Below, in pieces: positions 1 to 7,516 of a DNA stretch of 36,587 nt. Source of the stretch: Gordonia jinhuaensis (GTDB lineage: Bacteria > Actinomycetota > Actinomycetes > Mycobacteriales > Mycobacteriaceae); assembly GCF_014639795.1 (NCBI RefSeq), contig NZ_BMGC01000033.1, positions 1,548-38,134 of the forward strand. Direction: 5' to 3'. Position numbers and translations under genes: made by a program. Within the stretch, counting starts at the first letter, position 1; each line of letters starts with the position of its first letter. Under the pieces are notes generated by a model. The model ran no database searches and had not been told where the DNA came from. It saw only the letters and a list, made by a program, of their open reading frames with translations.

Positions 1-71
1 GCAAAAATCGTCCCCGTGAGCCGGGCGGAGGGCAATGTTCCCTCGGCGACGCTCACGGGGACGATTTTTGC
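1..71. terminator. 20-bp perfect inverted repeat, possible bidirectional terminator
   Basis: Bases 1-20 are exactly complementary to bases 52-71, separated by 31 nt that contain a second small stem (GAGGG/CCCTC around CAATGTT). The outer ends carry AAAAA on one side and TTTTT on the other, as in bidirectional intrinsic terminators, and the element lies 48 nt past the stop of the minus-strand barstar gene. The stem is unusually long for a terminator, so a small dispersed repeat or MITE is the alternative. Just beside it, 68-93 is a 13-bp unit (TTGCCATCGNCTC) present twice in tandem. The left neighbour is outside the window. Confidence 0.5.
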
Positions 72-118
72 CATCGGCTCTTGCCATCGCCTCTTGCGCG
101 CGGACCTGACCGCCGGTC

Positions 119-436
119 TCACTCCATACTCAGCGGCACACCCTCGTCGGCGAACACCTCGGCCACCCGGTCGACGATCGCATCGGAGCCCTCATGCTTG
201 ATCAGCGCTGACCGTGACCGATCACTGTGCCGCCACACGAATGCGAACGGCTCGTCGTCGGGGGTACCGAACCCGCCGCGCAGGCAATCGGCCAGTGAGT
301 CGAGATTTTTGCCGAAGTAGCCGCCCGGGCCGTTCACCGCACGACCGATCTCCACATAAAAGGCATTGGTGGACTTGATGTTCTGCCCTTCGAGGACATA
401 GGTGACCTGCTCGCCGGAGGTCTCGCTGTCGCTCAT
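119..436 (-). CDS. Barstar-family RNase inhibitor
   Basis: This 105-residue protein belongs to the barstar (barnase inhibitor) family, which binds and blocks the active site of small guanyl-specific RNases in the cytoplasm. The signature is the segment Y40-F-G-K-N-L-D46-S-L-A-D50-C, matching barstar YYGENLDALWDC. D46 and D50 correspond to barstar Asp35 and Asp39, the main contacts with the RNase; the tryptophan between them is replaced by Ala49. There is no signal peptide, as expected for a cytoplasmic antidote. The ATG at 436 is preceded by a modest AGGTG ribosome site, and only 20 nt separate it from the stop of the RNase gene, so the two are very probably one transcript. The partner is inferred from position, but the pairing is typical of this family. 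Confidence 0.9.
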   Translation of the reverse strand: MSDSETSGEQVTYVLEGQNIKSTNAFYVEIGRAVNGPGGYFGKNLDSLADCLRGGFGTPDDEPFAFVWRHSDRSRSALIKHEGSDAIVDRVAEVFADEGVPLSME

Positions 437-456
437 CTGACACCTGTCTGGTTCAT

Positions 457-939
457 CTACGACCCCACCCTGTCTGCGTCGGTCACCGCACAGAACGAGT
501 CGTAGTGATCGGCGGTGTAGTAGTAATACTGCGGATCGCGCAGACTCCCACCACCGGTGATGATCCGGCGCGTACCGCGATTCGACGCTCCCGGCGTCTT
601 GACCGTGTACTCGTGGTAATACCCCGACGTCTGCTTGGGTAGATGACCTTCGCGGTTCCCGAACACCACGCCGTCGTTGCGCGGATACGGGAACGGCCCG
701 CCGGAATGGATCAGCCTGATGGTGTCGCGTCCCTGCGACGGCAGCTGGGCGACCTCGCACATCGTGATGGCGACGCCGTTGATCGTGGTCTTGGCCCCGG
801 CCGCCGATGCGACTCCCGCTCGCACACTCTCGGCGCCCGTCGACGCGTCCGATCCGCATCCGACGAGCAGCACACAACAGGCCATGAGCGCGGCGACGAC
901 GCCCGCGATGGCCTTGCCTCGAAGAACCCTGCAGCTCAC
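457..939 (-). CDS. Secreted RNase Sa/T1-like guanyl-specific ribonuclease, predicted lipoprotein
   Basis: The C-terminal hundred residues match streptomycete RNase Sa: FPYPRNDGVVFGNREG, then GYYHEYTVKTPG, then RGTRRIITG and YTADHYDSF. Catalytic residues can be assigned as Glu97, Arg125 (RNase Sa Arg69) and His145, and Cys61/Cys150 match the single disulfide of RNase Sa. The enzyme cleaves single-stranded RNA 3' of guanosine. The N-terminus has a hydrophobic signal segment (about 11-27) ending in the lipobox LVGC, with Cys28 as the lipidation site; RNase Sa itself is released, so the anchor is notable. I chose the GTG at 939 (GGGG upstream, and TAGGCT at 950-955 as a possible -10); longer readings run into the neighbouring amidohydrolase gene. 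The barstar gene follows 20 nt later. Function is well supported by family, the target is unknown. Confidence 0.88.
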   Translation of the reverse strand: MSCRVLRGKAIAGVVAALMACCVLLVGCGSDASTGAESVRAGVASAAGAKTTINGVAITMCEVAQLPSQGRDTIRLIHSGGPFPYPRNDGVVFGNREGHLPKQTSGYYHEYTVKTPGASNRGTRRIITGGGSLRDPQYYYYTADHYDSFCAVTDADRVGS

Positions 940-1000
940 GATGACCCCGAGCCTAGCGCGGCGCGGCGGCCGCATGTCGCAGGTCGGGGCCGCGCCGCGA

Positions 1001-2311
1001 CTACAGCGCTCCCTCGACCATCCGCGCGAGCGTCTCGGTGAGCACGTCGACACCGACGATCATGTCGTCGTCGTGGGTGAACTCGTTCTCCGCATGCGAG
1101 ACGCCGTCGACGCTGGGGATGAACAGCATCACGGTGGGCACGATGTCCTTCATATTCGTCGAGTCGTGTCCGGCTCGGGTGCGCACATGCATGTGGCTGA
1201 CGCCGAGATCCTCGATCACCTTGGTGGACAAGGAAACACCCTCGGGCGTGTAGGTGTGTCCCTTCCAGGTGTGCGCGAAGCGCTTCTCGATCTTCACGTC
1301 GGCGCGCACCTCGATCTCGGCGAACAGCCGATTCAGCTTCGCGTCGGCTTCCTCGAGGATGGCGTCGTCGGGTGAGCGAAGATCCATGTGCATCTCCACC
1401 TCCCGCGCGACCACCACCGGCGAGTTCGGGATCACGGTCAGCTGACCGCAGGAAGTGTGCAGATCGTCGCCGTAGGAGTCGGCGAGTTCGCGCAGTCCGA
1501 CCACCACCTGAGCTGCACCGTAGAGCGCATCCTGGCGATCGGCGATCGCGGTGGCGCCGGTGTGCGCCTGATGTCCGAGCACCGACAGCTCGTATTTGTT
1601 TGCGCCCCAGGTGGAATCGACGATGCCCATGATCATGCCGGCTTTGTCGAGTTCGCGACCCTGCTCGATGTGCATCTCGGCGTAGCTGGCGATCGGCAGG
1701 AGATCGTCGTCATTGACGTGTTCGCCGGAGTCGAAGACGTCGTGCTCGCCGAGCATGTTCGCCGCACTGAGTGCCTCGAACACCGTCACGCCGGCGGAGT
1801 CCTCGGTCTCCAGCGCCACGGTGAGGGAGATCTTGCCGGTGAACACACCGCTGCCCTGCATCGACGGCTTGAAGCGCGAACCCTCCTCGTTGAACCAGTT
1901 CACCACCGCGATGTTGTTCACCACGGCTTCGGGATGGGTGTCGTAGTACCGGCGCAGCCGATCGAGGCTGTGGGCCGCCGCGAGCACGCCGTAGGCGCCG
2001 TCGTACTTGCCGCCGCGAGGCTGGGAATCCATATGCGAGCCCGCCAGCACATAGGGACGACCGGGTGCGAACTCGTAGAGGCCGAACATATTTCCCACGC
2101 GGTCGTAGGCGACGGTGAATCCCCGATCGATGAGCCACTCGGCCAACCAGCGTCGGTTCGCGATGTCCTCATCGGTTGCCGCCTGTCGTTCGACACCACC
2201 GGCGGCCGTGGCACCGAAAGCCGACATCGTGGTGAAGTCGGCGAGGAAGGCGGCATCAGCCTCCGGATTCGACGGGACGCGGATCTCGGACTCGGCCGAC
2301 GGCGTGGACAT
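1001..2311 (-). CDS. M20-family Zn-dependent amidohydrolase (N-carbamoyl-L-amino acid hydrolase / allantoate amidohydrolase type)
   Basis: The 436-residue protein is a full-length member of the hydantoinase/carbamoylase branch of the M20 metallopeptidase superfamily, cytoplasmic enzymes that hydrolyse N-carbamoyl amino acids, allantoate or ureidoglycine-type amides with two metal ions. Metal ligands fit the family: His93 in GSHMDS, Asp104 in GGKYDGAYG, Glu142/Glu143 in NWFNEEGSRF, His214 in EMHIEQG, and His406 in GVSHAENEF. The lid/dimerisation domain lies roughly between residues 230 and 340 (TWGANKYELSVLGHQAHTG begins it). The ATG at 2311 has a good ribosome site, GAGGGAG, 5-6 nt upstream. 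No hydantoinase or purine gene lies next to it, so the substrate cannot be fixed: carbamoyl amino acids, allantoate and beta-ureidopropionate all remain possible. Confidence 0.88.
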   Translation of the reverse strand: MSTPSAESEIRVPSNPEADAAFLADFTTMSAFGATAAGGVERQAATDEDIANRRWLAEWLIDRGFTVAYDRVGNMFGLYEFAPGRPYVLAGSHMDSQPRGGKYDGAYGVLAAAHSLDRLRRYYDTHPEAVVNNIAVVNWFNEEGSRFKPSMQGSGVFTGKISLTVALETEDSAGVTVFEALSAANMLGEHDVFDSGEHVNDDDLLPIASYAEMHIEQGRELDKAGMIMGIVDSTWGANKYELSVLGHQAHTGATAIADRQDALYGAAQVVVGLRELADSYGDDLHTSCGQLTVIPNSPVVVAREVEMHMDLRSPDDAILEEADAKLNRLFAEIEVRADVKIEKRFAHTWKGHTYTPEGVSLSTKVIEDLGVSHMHVRTRAGHDSTNMKDIVPTVMLFIPSVDGVSHAENEFTHDDDMIVGVDVLTETLARMVEGAL

Positions 2312-2476
2312 CAGTTCTCCCTCTCGCTGCATGACCCGTGGTGTGCGGGCGACTGGTGCGGGCCGTGCCGACGCGCGCGCCAGACATCTGCCCGAAAACA
2401 CACATCGTGCACCCGATTCGGACCCGCCGCATTTTCGGCGCCGCGGGCCGATCGAGAACCGTGACAGACTTGTTCC

Positions 2477-3274
2477 ATGGCTTCTCATCCCATTCGCATC
2501 GGTGTGCAACTCCAACCGCAACACTCGCCCGACTACGCCAACATCCGCGACGCGGTCAGTCGCGCGGAGGATCTCGGCGTCGACGTGTTGTTCAACTGGG
2601 ACCACTTCTATCCGCTCTACGGTGATCCCGACGGCGCCCATTTCGAGTGCTGGACGATGCTGGCAGCCTGGGCCGAGCAGACCACCAAGGTCGAGTTCGG
2701 TGCGCTGGTGACCTGCAACTCCTACCGCAATCCCGAACTGCTCGCCGACATGGCGCGGACCACCGACCACATCTCGGGCGGTCGCCTGATCCTGGGTATC
2801 GGGTCGGGCTGGTTCGAGAAGGATTACGACGAATACGGCTACGACTTCGGTACCGCGGGTAGTCGACTCAACGACCTCGGCGAGGCGCTGCCGCGCATCA
2901 ATTCGCGGCTGTCCAAGCTCAATCCCGCCCCGACCCGGCACATCCCGGTGCTCATCGGCGGTGGCGGCGAGAAGAAGACGCTCAAATACGTGGCGCAGTA
3001 TGCCGACATCTGGCACTCGTTCGTCGACATCGACGTTTACAAGCACAAGGCGTCGGTGCTCGCCGAGCACTGTGCGACCTTCGACCGCAATCCCGACGAG
3101 ATCGAGCGGTCGTCGGGCCTGAAGACCGATGACGGCCTCGATCCGATGATCGCCCAGGCCAACCTGCTCGCCGATGCGGGCGTGAGTCTGTTCACCGTGG
3201 GTACCGGCGGCCCGGGATACGACCTCGAGGCCGTGGAGGCGCTGGTCGCCTGGCGCGACAAGCGCAACGGCTGA
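2477..3274 (+). CDS. LLM-class F420-dependent oxidoreductase
   Basis: This 265-residue protein is a luciferase-like TIM-barrel oxidoreductase of the type that uses coenzyme F420 in actinobacteria. Family marks are the N-terminal strand IRIGVQLQPQ, the segment LFNWDHFYPL, the stretch DHISGGRLILGIGSGWFEKDYDEYGY (family pattern SGGR-x-x-LGIGaGW) and PVLIGGGGEKKTLKYVAQYADIWH, which forms the cofactor pocket. It is a little shorter than many relatives but complete. The ATG is taken because the reading begins there and a weak -10-like CAGACT sits 6 nt upstream. It is transcribed divergently from the amidohydrolase, with 165 bp between, and is followed by a strong hairpin, so it is probably monocistronic. 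The substrate is not predictable from sequence. Confidence 0.88.
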   Translation: MASHPIRIGVQLQPQHSPDYANIRDAVSRAEDLGVDVLFNWDHFYPLYGDPDGAHFECWTMLAAWAEQTTKVEFGALVTCNSYRNPELLADMARTTDHISGGRLILGIGSGWFEKDYDEYGYDFGTAGSRLNDLGEALPRINSRLSKLNPAPTRHIPVLIGGGGEKKTLKYVAQYADIWHSFVDIDVYKHKASVLAEHCATFDRNPDEIERSSGLKTDDGLDPMIAQANLLADAGVSLFTVGTGGPGYDLEAVEALVAWRDKRNG

Positions 3275-3296
3275 CACCCTCCCGAACCCGAACGCA

Positions 3297-3332
3297 CAGA
3301 ACGCCCCGGTCAACCCAGGCCGGGGCGTTCTG
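3297..3332 (+). terminator. 13-bp stem terminator after the LLM oxidoreductase gene
   Basis: Bases 3297-3309 pair perfectly with 3320-3332 around a 10-nt loop, 22 nt after the stop codon. The stem is very GC-rich, but the following sequence has no run of T, so it fits the U-poor hairpin terminators common in actinobacteria. Confidence 0.75.
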
Positions 3333-3369
3333 CTGTCCGGCGCACGGGAACAATTCCGAGCACATACGG

Positions 3370-3405
3370 TTGTATTTAGATGTCCTAACTATTAGACTGA
3401 CTAAC
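3370..3405 (+). promoter_or_regulatory. marR promoter with two TTAG-N5-CTAA operators
   Basis: A -35-like TTGTAT (3370-3375) and a -10-like TAGACT (3393-3398) are 17 bp apart, placing the transcript start at about 3405-3407, i.e. on the GTG of marR. Two inverted repeats TTAG-N5-CTAA occupy 3376-3388 and 3392-3404, exactly 16 bp apart. One fills the spacer and the other covers the -10 and start site. This arrangement would let the MarR protein block polymerase, so autorepression of the marR-MFS operon is likely. Confidence 0.75.
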
Positions 3406-3406
3406 C

Positions 3407-3883
3407 GTGCGTGAGGATGAACTGACAGATCTGGCTTCGGGTCTGCGACCACGGGTGTCGCGGCTGTATCAGATGCTGCGTCGACGTACCCCACGCCCGG
3501 AGTACTCCACGGCGCAGGCCTCGGCCCTGACCGTGCTCATCGACCACGGGCCGATGCGCATGGGCGAGCTCGCCGAACGCGAAGGGGTACGCATGCCGAC
3601 GATCTCGGCACAGGTCGACGGGCTGGCCAAGATGGGGCTCGTCGAGCGGACGCCCGATCCCAGCGACCGCAGGGCCGTACTGGTCGGACTCTCCGAACAC
3701 GGACGACAGGTGATCGAGAGCGTGGCCCGTTACCGCGACGAAGCGGTCCGCCAGGCACTCGAGAAGATGCCGGCCGATCAGGTCGACGCGCTCTACGCCG
3801 CGATTCCGGCGCTGACCGAACTCGAACACCAACTGGAACTACTGCGTCCGGAGACACCGGCGCACACCACATCGGAGGACTAG
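3407..3883 (+). CDS. MarR-family transcriptional regulator
   Basis: The 158-residue protein has the MarR winged-helix fold: a dimerisation helix at the N-terminus, the recognition region MGELAEREGVRMPTISAQVDGLAKMGLVER at about residues 46-75, and the beta-wing with the conserved DPSDRRAVLVGLSEHG. Members bind DNA as dimers and release it when a small ligand, often a phenol or drug, binds. Translation starts at the GTG at 3407, which has no ribosome site and lies at the predicted transcript start, so the mRNA is probably leaderless. The stop codon is followed immediately by the ATG of the MFS transporter. Together with the two palindromes covering its own promoter, this indicates a repressor of an efflux operon. 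The inducer is unknown. Confidence 0.92.
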   Translation: MREDELTDLASGLRPRVSRLYQMLRRRTPRPEYSTAQASALTVLIDHGPMRMGELAEREGVRMPTISAQVDGLAKMGLVERTPDPSDRRAVLVGLSEHGRQVIESVARYRDEAVRQALEKMPADQVDALYAAIPALTELEHQLELLRPETPAHTTSED

Positions 3884-5164
3884 ATGACGACAACGCAGGA
3901 AAGGACGCAGGCGCCCGGCAGCGGCGACGAGCACGCGCACCCGTCGCTACTCGACGCTTTCAAGGGCCAGCCGCGCGCGGTGTGGGTCACCGCATTCGCG
4001 GCGGTCATCGCGTTCATGGGTATCGGCCTGGTGGACCCGATCCTCAACACCATCGCCGAGGCGCTCAACGCCCCGCCGGACAAGCTGACGCTGCTGTTCG
4101 GCGTGTACATGGGCGTGCAGGTGATCGCGATGCTGCTCACCGGTTGGGCCGCTTACCGATTCGGGCCCAAGCGCACGTTGACCGTCGGCCTCATCTGCAT
4201 CGTCATCGCCGCAGCCGTCTCCGCGACCGCCGGTGGCATCGACGAGCTGATCTACCTGCGCATCATCTGGGGTCTGGGCAACGCGCTGTTCATCGCGACC
4301 GCACTGGCGTTCATCGTCGGTGAGGCCAAGGGCGGACAGGCCGGAGCGATCCTGCTGTACGAGGCCGCGCTCGGCGTCGGCCTGGCCGTGGGCCCGCTGC
4401 TCGGCGCGACGCTGGGCGAGTGGACGTGGCGTGCACCGTTCGGCGGTACCGCGATCCTGATGCTGATCGGCGCCATCCTGTGTGCGTGGATGCTGCCCAA
4501 GGACAAGCCGCATCACACCCGCCCGAAGGTCGGAATCCTCGACCCGATCAAGGCACTGCGCAACCCGACCCTGCTGATCACCGGCATCGGTTCGGCCTTC
4601 TACACCGGCGCCTTCTTCACCGTCATCGCCTGGGCTCCGCTGGTGATGAAGCAGTCCCCGATCTACGCCGGCCTGATCTTCTTCGGCTGGGGTATCGCCA
4701 CCGCCGTCAGCGGCGTGGTGCTCGGCCCGCGCCTGGCCAAGATCCTCGGCGAGAAGGGTGGCGTGATCCTCGCTATCGCCGCCTACGCCGTGATCATGGC
4801 GCTGCTGGCCTTCGGCGCCTGGAAGGGCAACACCGAACTGGTGATGGCCATGGTCGTGATCTCGGGTGTGCCCTCGGGCATCCTGAACACGCTGTTCACC
4901 GGCGTCGCGATGTCCTCGGGCGGCAAGTACCCGCGCTCGGTGTCCTCGGCCGGATACAACTTCCTGCGTTGGCTCGGTGCCGCAGTCGCAGCTGTGCTGT
5001 GTGCCCACCTTGCCGAGTGGTTCAACGAGCCGGCCATGCCGTTCTGGTTCGCCACCGCCTACTGCGTGGTCGCGATCTGCGCGGTCAGCCTCGTCAAGGG
5101 CCGCAAGGCGCAGTCGCATGAGGTGCCCGCCGACGCGGCACTAGTCGGCGACGAGATGATGTGA
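3884..5164 (+). CDS. MFS transporter, probable drug/solute efflux, 12 membrane segments
   Basis: This 426-residue membrane protein is a major facilitator superfamily permease. About twelve hydrophobic segments are visible between residues 30 and 410, beginning with VTAFAAVIAFMGIGLVDPIL, and the loop AAYRFGPKRTL after helix 2 is the family motif A in a diverged form. The N-terminal 28 residues are soluble and polar. The ATG directly abuts the marR stop codon, and GGAGG lies 5 nt upstream inside the marR end, so translation is likely coupled. Being co-transcribed with a MarR repressor points to inducible proton-driven export of a toxic compound; this is inference from context. A strong hairpin ends the unit. 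Confidence 0.88.
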   Translation: MTTTQERTQAPGSGDEHAHPSLLDAFKGQPRAVWVTAFAAVIAFMGIGLVDPILNTIAEALNAPPDKLTLLFGVYMGVQVIAMLLTGWAAYRFGPKRTLTVGLICIVIAAAVSATAGGIDELIYLRIIWGLGNALFIATALAFIVGEAKGGQAGAILLYEAALGVGLAVGPLLGATLGEWTWRAPFGGTAILMLIGAILCAWMLPKDKPHHTRPKVGILDPIKALRNPTLLITGIGSAFYTGAFFTVIAWAPLVMKQSPIYAGLIFFGWGIATAVSGVVLGPRLAKILGEKGGVILAIAAYAVIMALLAFGAWKGNTELVMAMVVISGVPSGILNTLFTGVAMSSGGKYPRSVSSAGYNFLRWLGAAVAAVLCAHLAEWFNEPAMPFWFATAYCVVAICAVSLVKGRKAQSHEVPADAALVGDEMM

Positions 5165-5185
5165 CGAGTTAGTCGCTCACGCACT

Positions 5186-5221
5186 TCGGCCCCGCTCGAC
5201 AATGACGTCGGGCGGGGCCGA
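5186..5221 (+). terminator. Hairpin terminator of the marR-MFS operon
   Basis: Bases 5187-5200 and 5207-5220 form a 14-bp stem with one G-U pair and a 6-nt loop (AATGAC); 5186/5221 adds an A-T pair. It begins 22 nt after the MFS stop codon. No T-run follows. Confidence 0.78.
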
Positions 5222-5258
5222 GTTGTGTGAGGGGCGCCTGCGGTTCCAGGCGGGTCTG

Positions 5259-5320
5259 CCGCTCACTGGTTTATCTCACGCTCAGTGAATTCCTTGAGCG
5301 AGAGGTAGAGCGGTGAGCGG
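5259..5320. other. Nested inverted repeats downstream of glucosylglycerate hydrolase
   Basis: CCGCTCAC (5259-5266) pairs with GTGAGCGG (5313-5320), and inside it CGCTCA (5279-5284) pairs with TGAGCG (5295-5300). The structure lies 28 nt beyond the stop of the minus-strand hydrolase gene and could serve as its terminator. The stems are short, so this is tentative. Confidence 0.35.
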
Positions 5321-5347
5321 GAGTGGTGTGGCTGATGCAGCCAACCC

Positions 5348-6688
5348 CTAATCCAGCCAGTCCAGCACCGACGCCGCGGTCCAGCTCTGCTGCATCGAGC
5401 CGAGCGGTTCGCCGGTGAACGGTTCGTAGTATTCGGCGAAAGCACCGTCGGCGGCCTGACGCAGACCCTCCTCACGCAGTCGGGAGGAGCGCTCGGGCCA
5501 GCCGCGCCGGGCGAAGGCCCAGGAGAACAGCCACGTCATCACCGGCCACACCGGCCCACGCCAATACTCGCGGGCCCGGAAGTCCGCCGAGATCGGCGAG
5601 GTCGACGGCGGTACCGCATACCGCAGGTCGGGGTGGCCGCAGAAACGCGTCCCCTCGAACAGTCGCACGAGCGCGCGCTCGCGTTCACGCGGCAGCCCGC
5701 CGCACAGCAGCGGCGCGAAGCAGGCGATGGTCTCGGTGGTGATCCACTTATCGGACTTGAGGTCGAAATCCCTTGCGGCCCCGCTTCTTTCGAGGGTAGT
5801 GGCCACCACACCGGCACGGAAGCGCTCACCCCAGGTGCGCAGCTCACGCACATCCGATCGCGGCTTGGAGTGGTCTTCGCCGATGGTCGCGAGCACCTCG
5901 CAGGCGACGGCGAAGATCGCGCTGACGAACACATCTTCCACGGCGAAATCCATCACGTCGGGCAGCACCGCATCGTCATAATGCGCACGTTTCATCTGCT
6001 CGACCAGCCAGATGTAGCGATCGTATTCGAGGTCGGTCGGCCGCATCGACGCGTCGCCCACCACGTCGAGATCGGCCCGCCGGTAGGGCGGCAGGTCCGC
6101 ACCGGGCTTCACGTTCGCATACGCCTCATCCCAGCGGGGCGAGTTGTCCATCCCCGATTCCCAGCCGTGATAGATCGTGATGCGGCCGCGGCCCTTCGGG
6201 TCGCGCGCGTGCGCGAGCCACCGATGCCAGCGCATCAGATCACCCCAGCGCCGGTCGAGGAATTCGTTGGCCATCGCCCGGGTGGTGCGACCGCGCCGAC
6301 CGGCGTGGTCGAGGATGCGCTGCACCGCGATCGCGTGCACCGGCGGCTGGGTGATACCCGAGGTGTCGGGTGAGCGTGGCGCGTTGAAAGCGAGCTTCGA
6401 GCATTCCCAGCGCGCCGGGCCGGGGAAATAACCATCGCGGCCGTTGGCGAACACGATGTGCGGGATCATCCCGTTGCTCCACTGCGCCGAGAGCAACGTG
6501 TCGAGTTCCATCACGGCGCGTTCGACCGACAGCGGCGCGAGCCCCACCGACACGAAGGCCGCATCCCAGCTCCACATGTGCGGGTACAGCTTCGGGGCGG
6601 CACTGGTCATCGTCCCCAGGTCGTTGCCGCGCAGCAGATAGGCCGCGCGCGCAGACAGTTGCGTCGGGGTGAACCCGTAATGAACCAC
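5348..6688 (-). CDS. ggh: Glucosylglycerate hydrolase (GH63-like)
   Basis: The 446-residue protein is closely similar along its length, from what I remember of the sequence, to the glucosylglycerate hydrolase of Mycolicibacterium hassiacum. That enzyme splits alpha-D-glucosyl-glycerate, a compatible solute stored under nitrogen limitation, and also mannosylglycerate. Shared blocks include AAYLLRGNDLGTM, YPHMWSWDAAF, GWESGMDNSPRWD, REYWRGPVWPV and AEYYEPFTGEPLGSMQQSWTAA at the C-terminus. The presumed catalytic pair is Asp181 in SGMDNSP and Glu419 in FAEYYEP, in agreement with the published Asp182/Glu419. I chose the GTG at 6688 because GGAG lies 9 nt upstream and the length then matches the family; the frame stays open upstream but would overlap the divergent SDR promoter. 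No synthase gene for the solute is nearby. Confidence 0.93.
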   Translation of the reverse strand: MVHYGFTPTQLSARAAYLLRGNDLGTMTSAAPKLYPHMWSWDAAFVSVGLAPLSVERAVMELDTLLSAQWSNGMIPHIVFANGRDGYFPGPARWECSKLAFNAPRSPDTSGITQPPVHAIAVQRILDHAGRRGRTTRAMANEFLDRRWGDLMRWHRWLAHARDPKGRGRITIYHGWESGMDNSPRWDEAYANVKPGADLPPYRRADLDVVGDASMRPTDLEYDRYIWLVEQMKRAHYDDAVLPDVMDFAVEDVFVSAIFAVACEVLATIGEDHSKPRSDVRELRTWGERFRAGVVATTLERSGAARDFDLKSDKWITTETIACFAPLLCGGLPRERERALVRLFEGTRFCGHPDLRYAVPPSTSPISADFRAREYWRGPVWPVMTWLFSWAFARRGWPERSSRLREEGLRQAADGAFAEYYEPFTGEPLGSMQQSWTAASVLDWLD

Positions 6689-6805
6689 GCCGACATTCTC
6701 CACGCGATCCGGGCATCGTGCTGCCCGGACCGGCTCCCCGGCCACCGACGCCACCACACGCCGCCCACGCGCGTGCGACGTACCACCAGCAGCCGCGAGG
6801 GTCCC

Positions 6806-6811
6806 TAGAGT
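6806..6811 (+). promoter_or_regulatory. -10 hexamer TAGAGT before the SDR gene
   Basis: TAGAGT ends 7 nt before the ATG at 6819 and there is no ribosome site between them, which implies a leaderless transcript. No convincing -35 box is seen. Confidence 0.5.
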
Positions 6812-6818
6812 TGCACGC

Positions 6819-7493
6819 ATGCCCACCGCATTGATCACCGGAGCGAGCCGCGGGGTCGGCGCCGCGATCGCCCGCGAACTCTCGCCCACCTACGATCTGC
6901 TCCTCGGCGGACGCCCGTCACCGCAGCTCGACGCGCTGGCAACCTCCATCGACGGCGCGACCACCTTCCCGGTCGAATTGACCGACCACGACGAGGTGGC
7001 CGCCGAGACCGAGACGATCAGCGAACTCGACGTGCTGGTGCATTCGGCGGGGATCGGTGGGATCAGCACCGTCGAGGAGACCGACGCACAGGTGTGGCGG
7101 GCGATGTTCGAGGTCAACGTCATCGCGGTCGCCGAGCTCACCCGGCAGCTGCTGCCGGCGCTGCGCGCGGCCGGAGGGCACGTGGTGATCATAAACTCCG
7201 GGTCGGGCCTTCGCGCCAAGGCCGGATGGTCGGCGTATTCGGCGAGCAAATTCGCCGTGCGCGCCTTCGCCGAGGCGCTGCGGGAAGAAGAACCCCTGCT
7301 GCGCGTGACGTCGATCTTCCCCGGCCGCATCGACACCGACATGCAGCGCGATCTGGTCGCGATGGAGGGCGGCGACTACGACGCGTCGAAATTCCTGCGA
7401 CCGGAGACCGTTGCGCGTGCGGTCCGCAACGCGATCGAGACGCCGGCCGACGGTGATCCCCAGGACGTGGTGCTGCGCCCGCGACCGCATTGA
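6819..7493 (+). CDS. Short-chain dehydrogenase/reductase (SDR)
   Basis: This 224-residue classical SDR uses NAD(P)H to oxidise or reduce a hydroxyl/carbonyl group. The cofactor motif TGASRGVG is at residues 7-14, the structural NAG-type motif appears as HSAGIGG (75-81), Asn100 lies in FEVNVI, and the catalytic residues are Ser127, Tyr140 and Lys144 (YSASK). The protein ends soon after the substrate loop (PGRIDTDM), giving a compact enzyme. An arginine follows the glycine motif (TGASRG), which often goes with NADP preference, but this is weak evidence. It is transcribed divergently from the glucosylglycerate hydrolase across 130 bp, so the two could share control. The substrate is unknown. Confidence 0.92.
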   Translation: MPTALITGASRGVGAAIARELSPTYDLLLGGRPSPQLDALATSIDGATTFPVELTDHDEVAAETETISELDVLVHSAGIGGISTVEETDAQVWRAMFEVNVIAVAELTRQLLPALRAAGGHVVIINSGSGLRAKAGWSAYSASKFAVRAFAEALREEEPLLRVTSIFPGRIDTDMQRDLVAMEGGDYDASKFLRPETVARAVRNAIETPADGDPQDVVLRPRPH

Positions 7494-7516
7494 CCGGCCT
7501 GCCGGAGAGCCGACCC

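Noticed and set aside
3947-5119. 390-codon minus-strand reading over the MFS gene
   Set aside because: Antisense of a clear twelve-helix transporter; no family signal.
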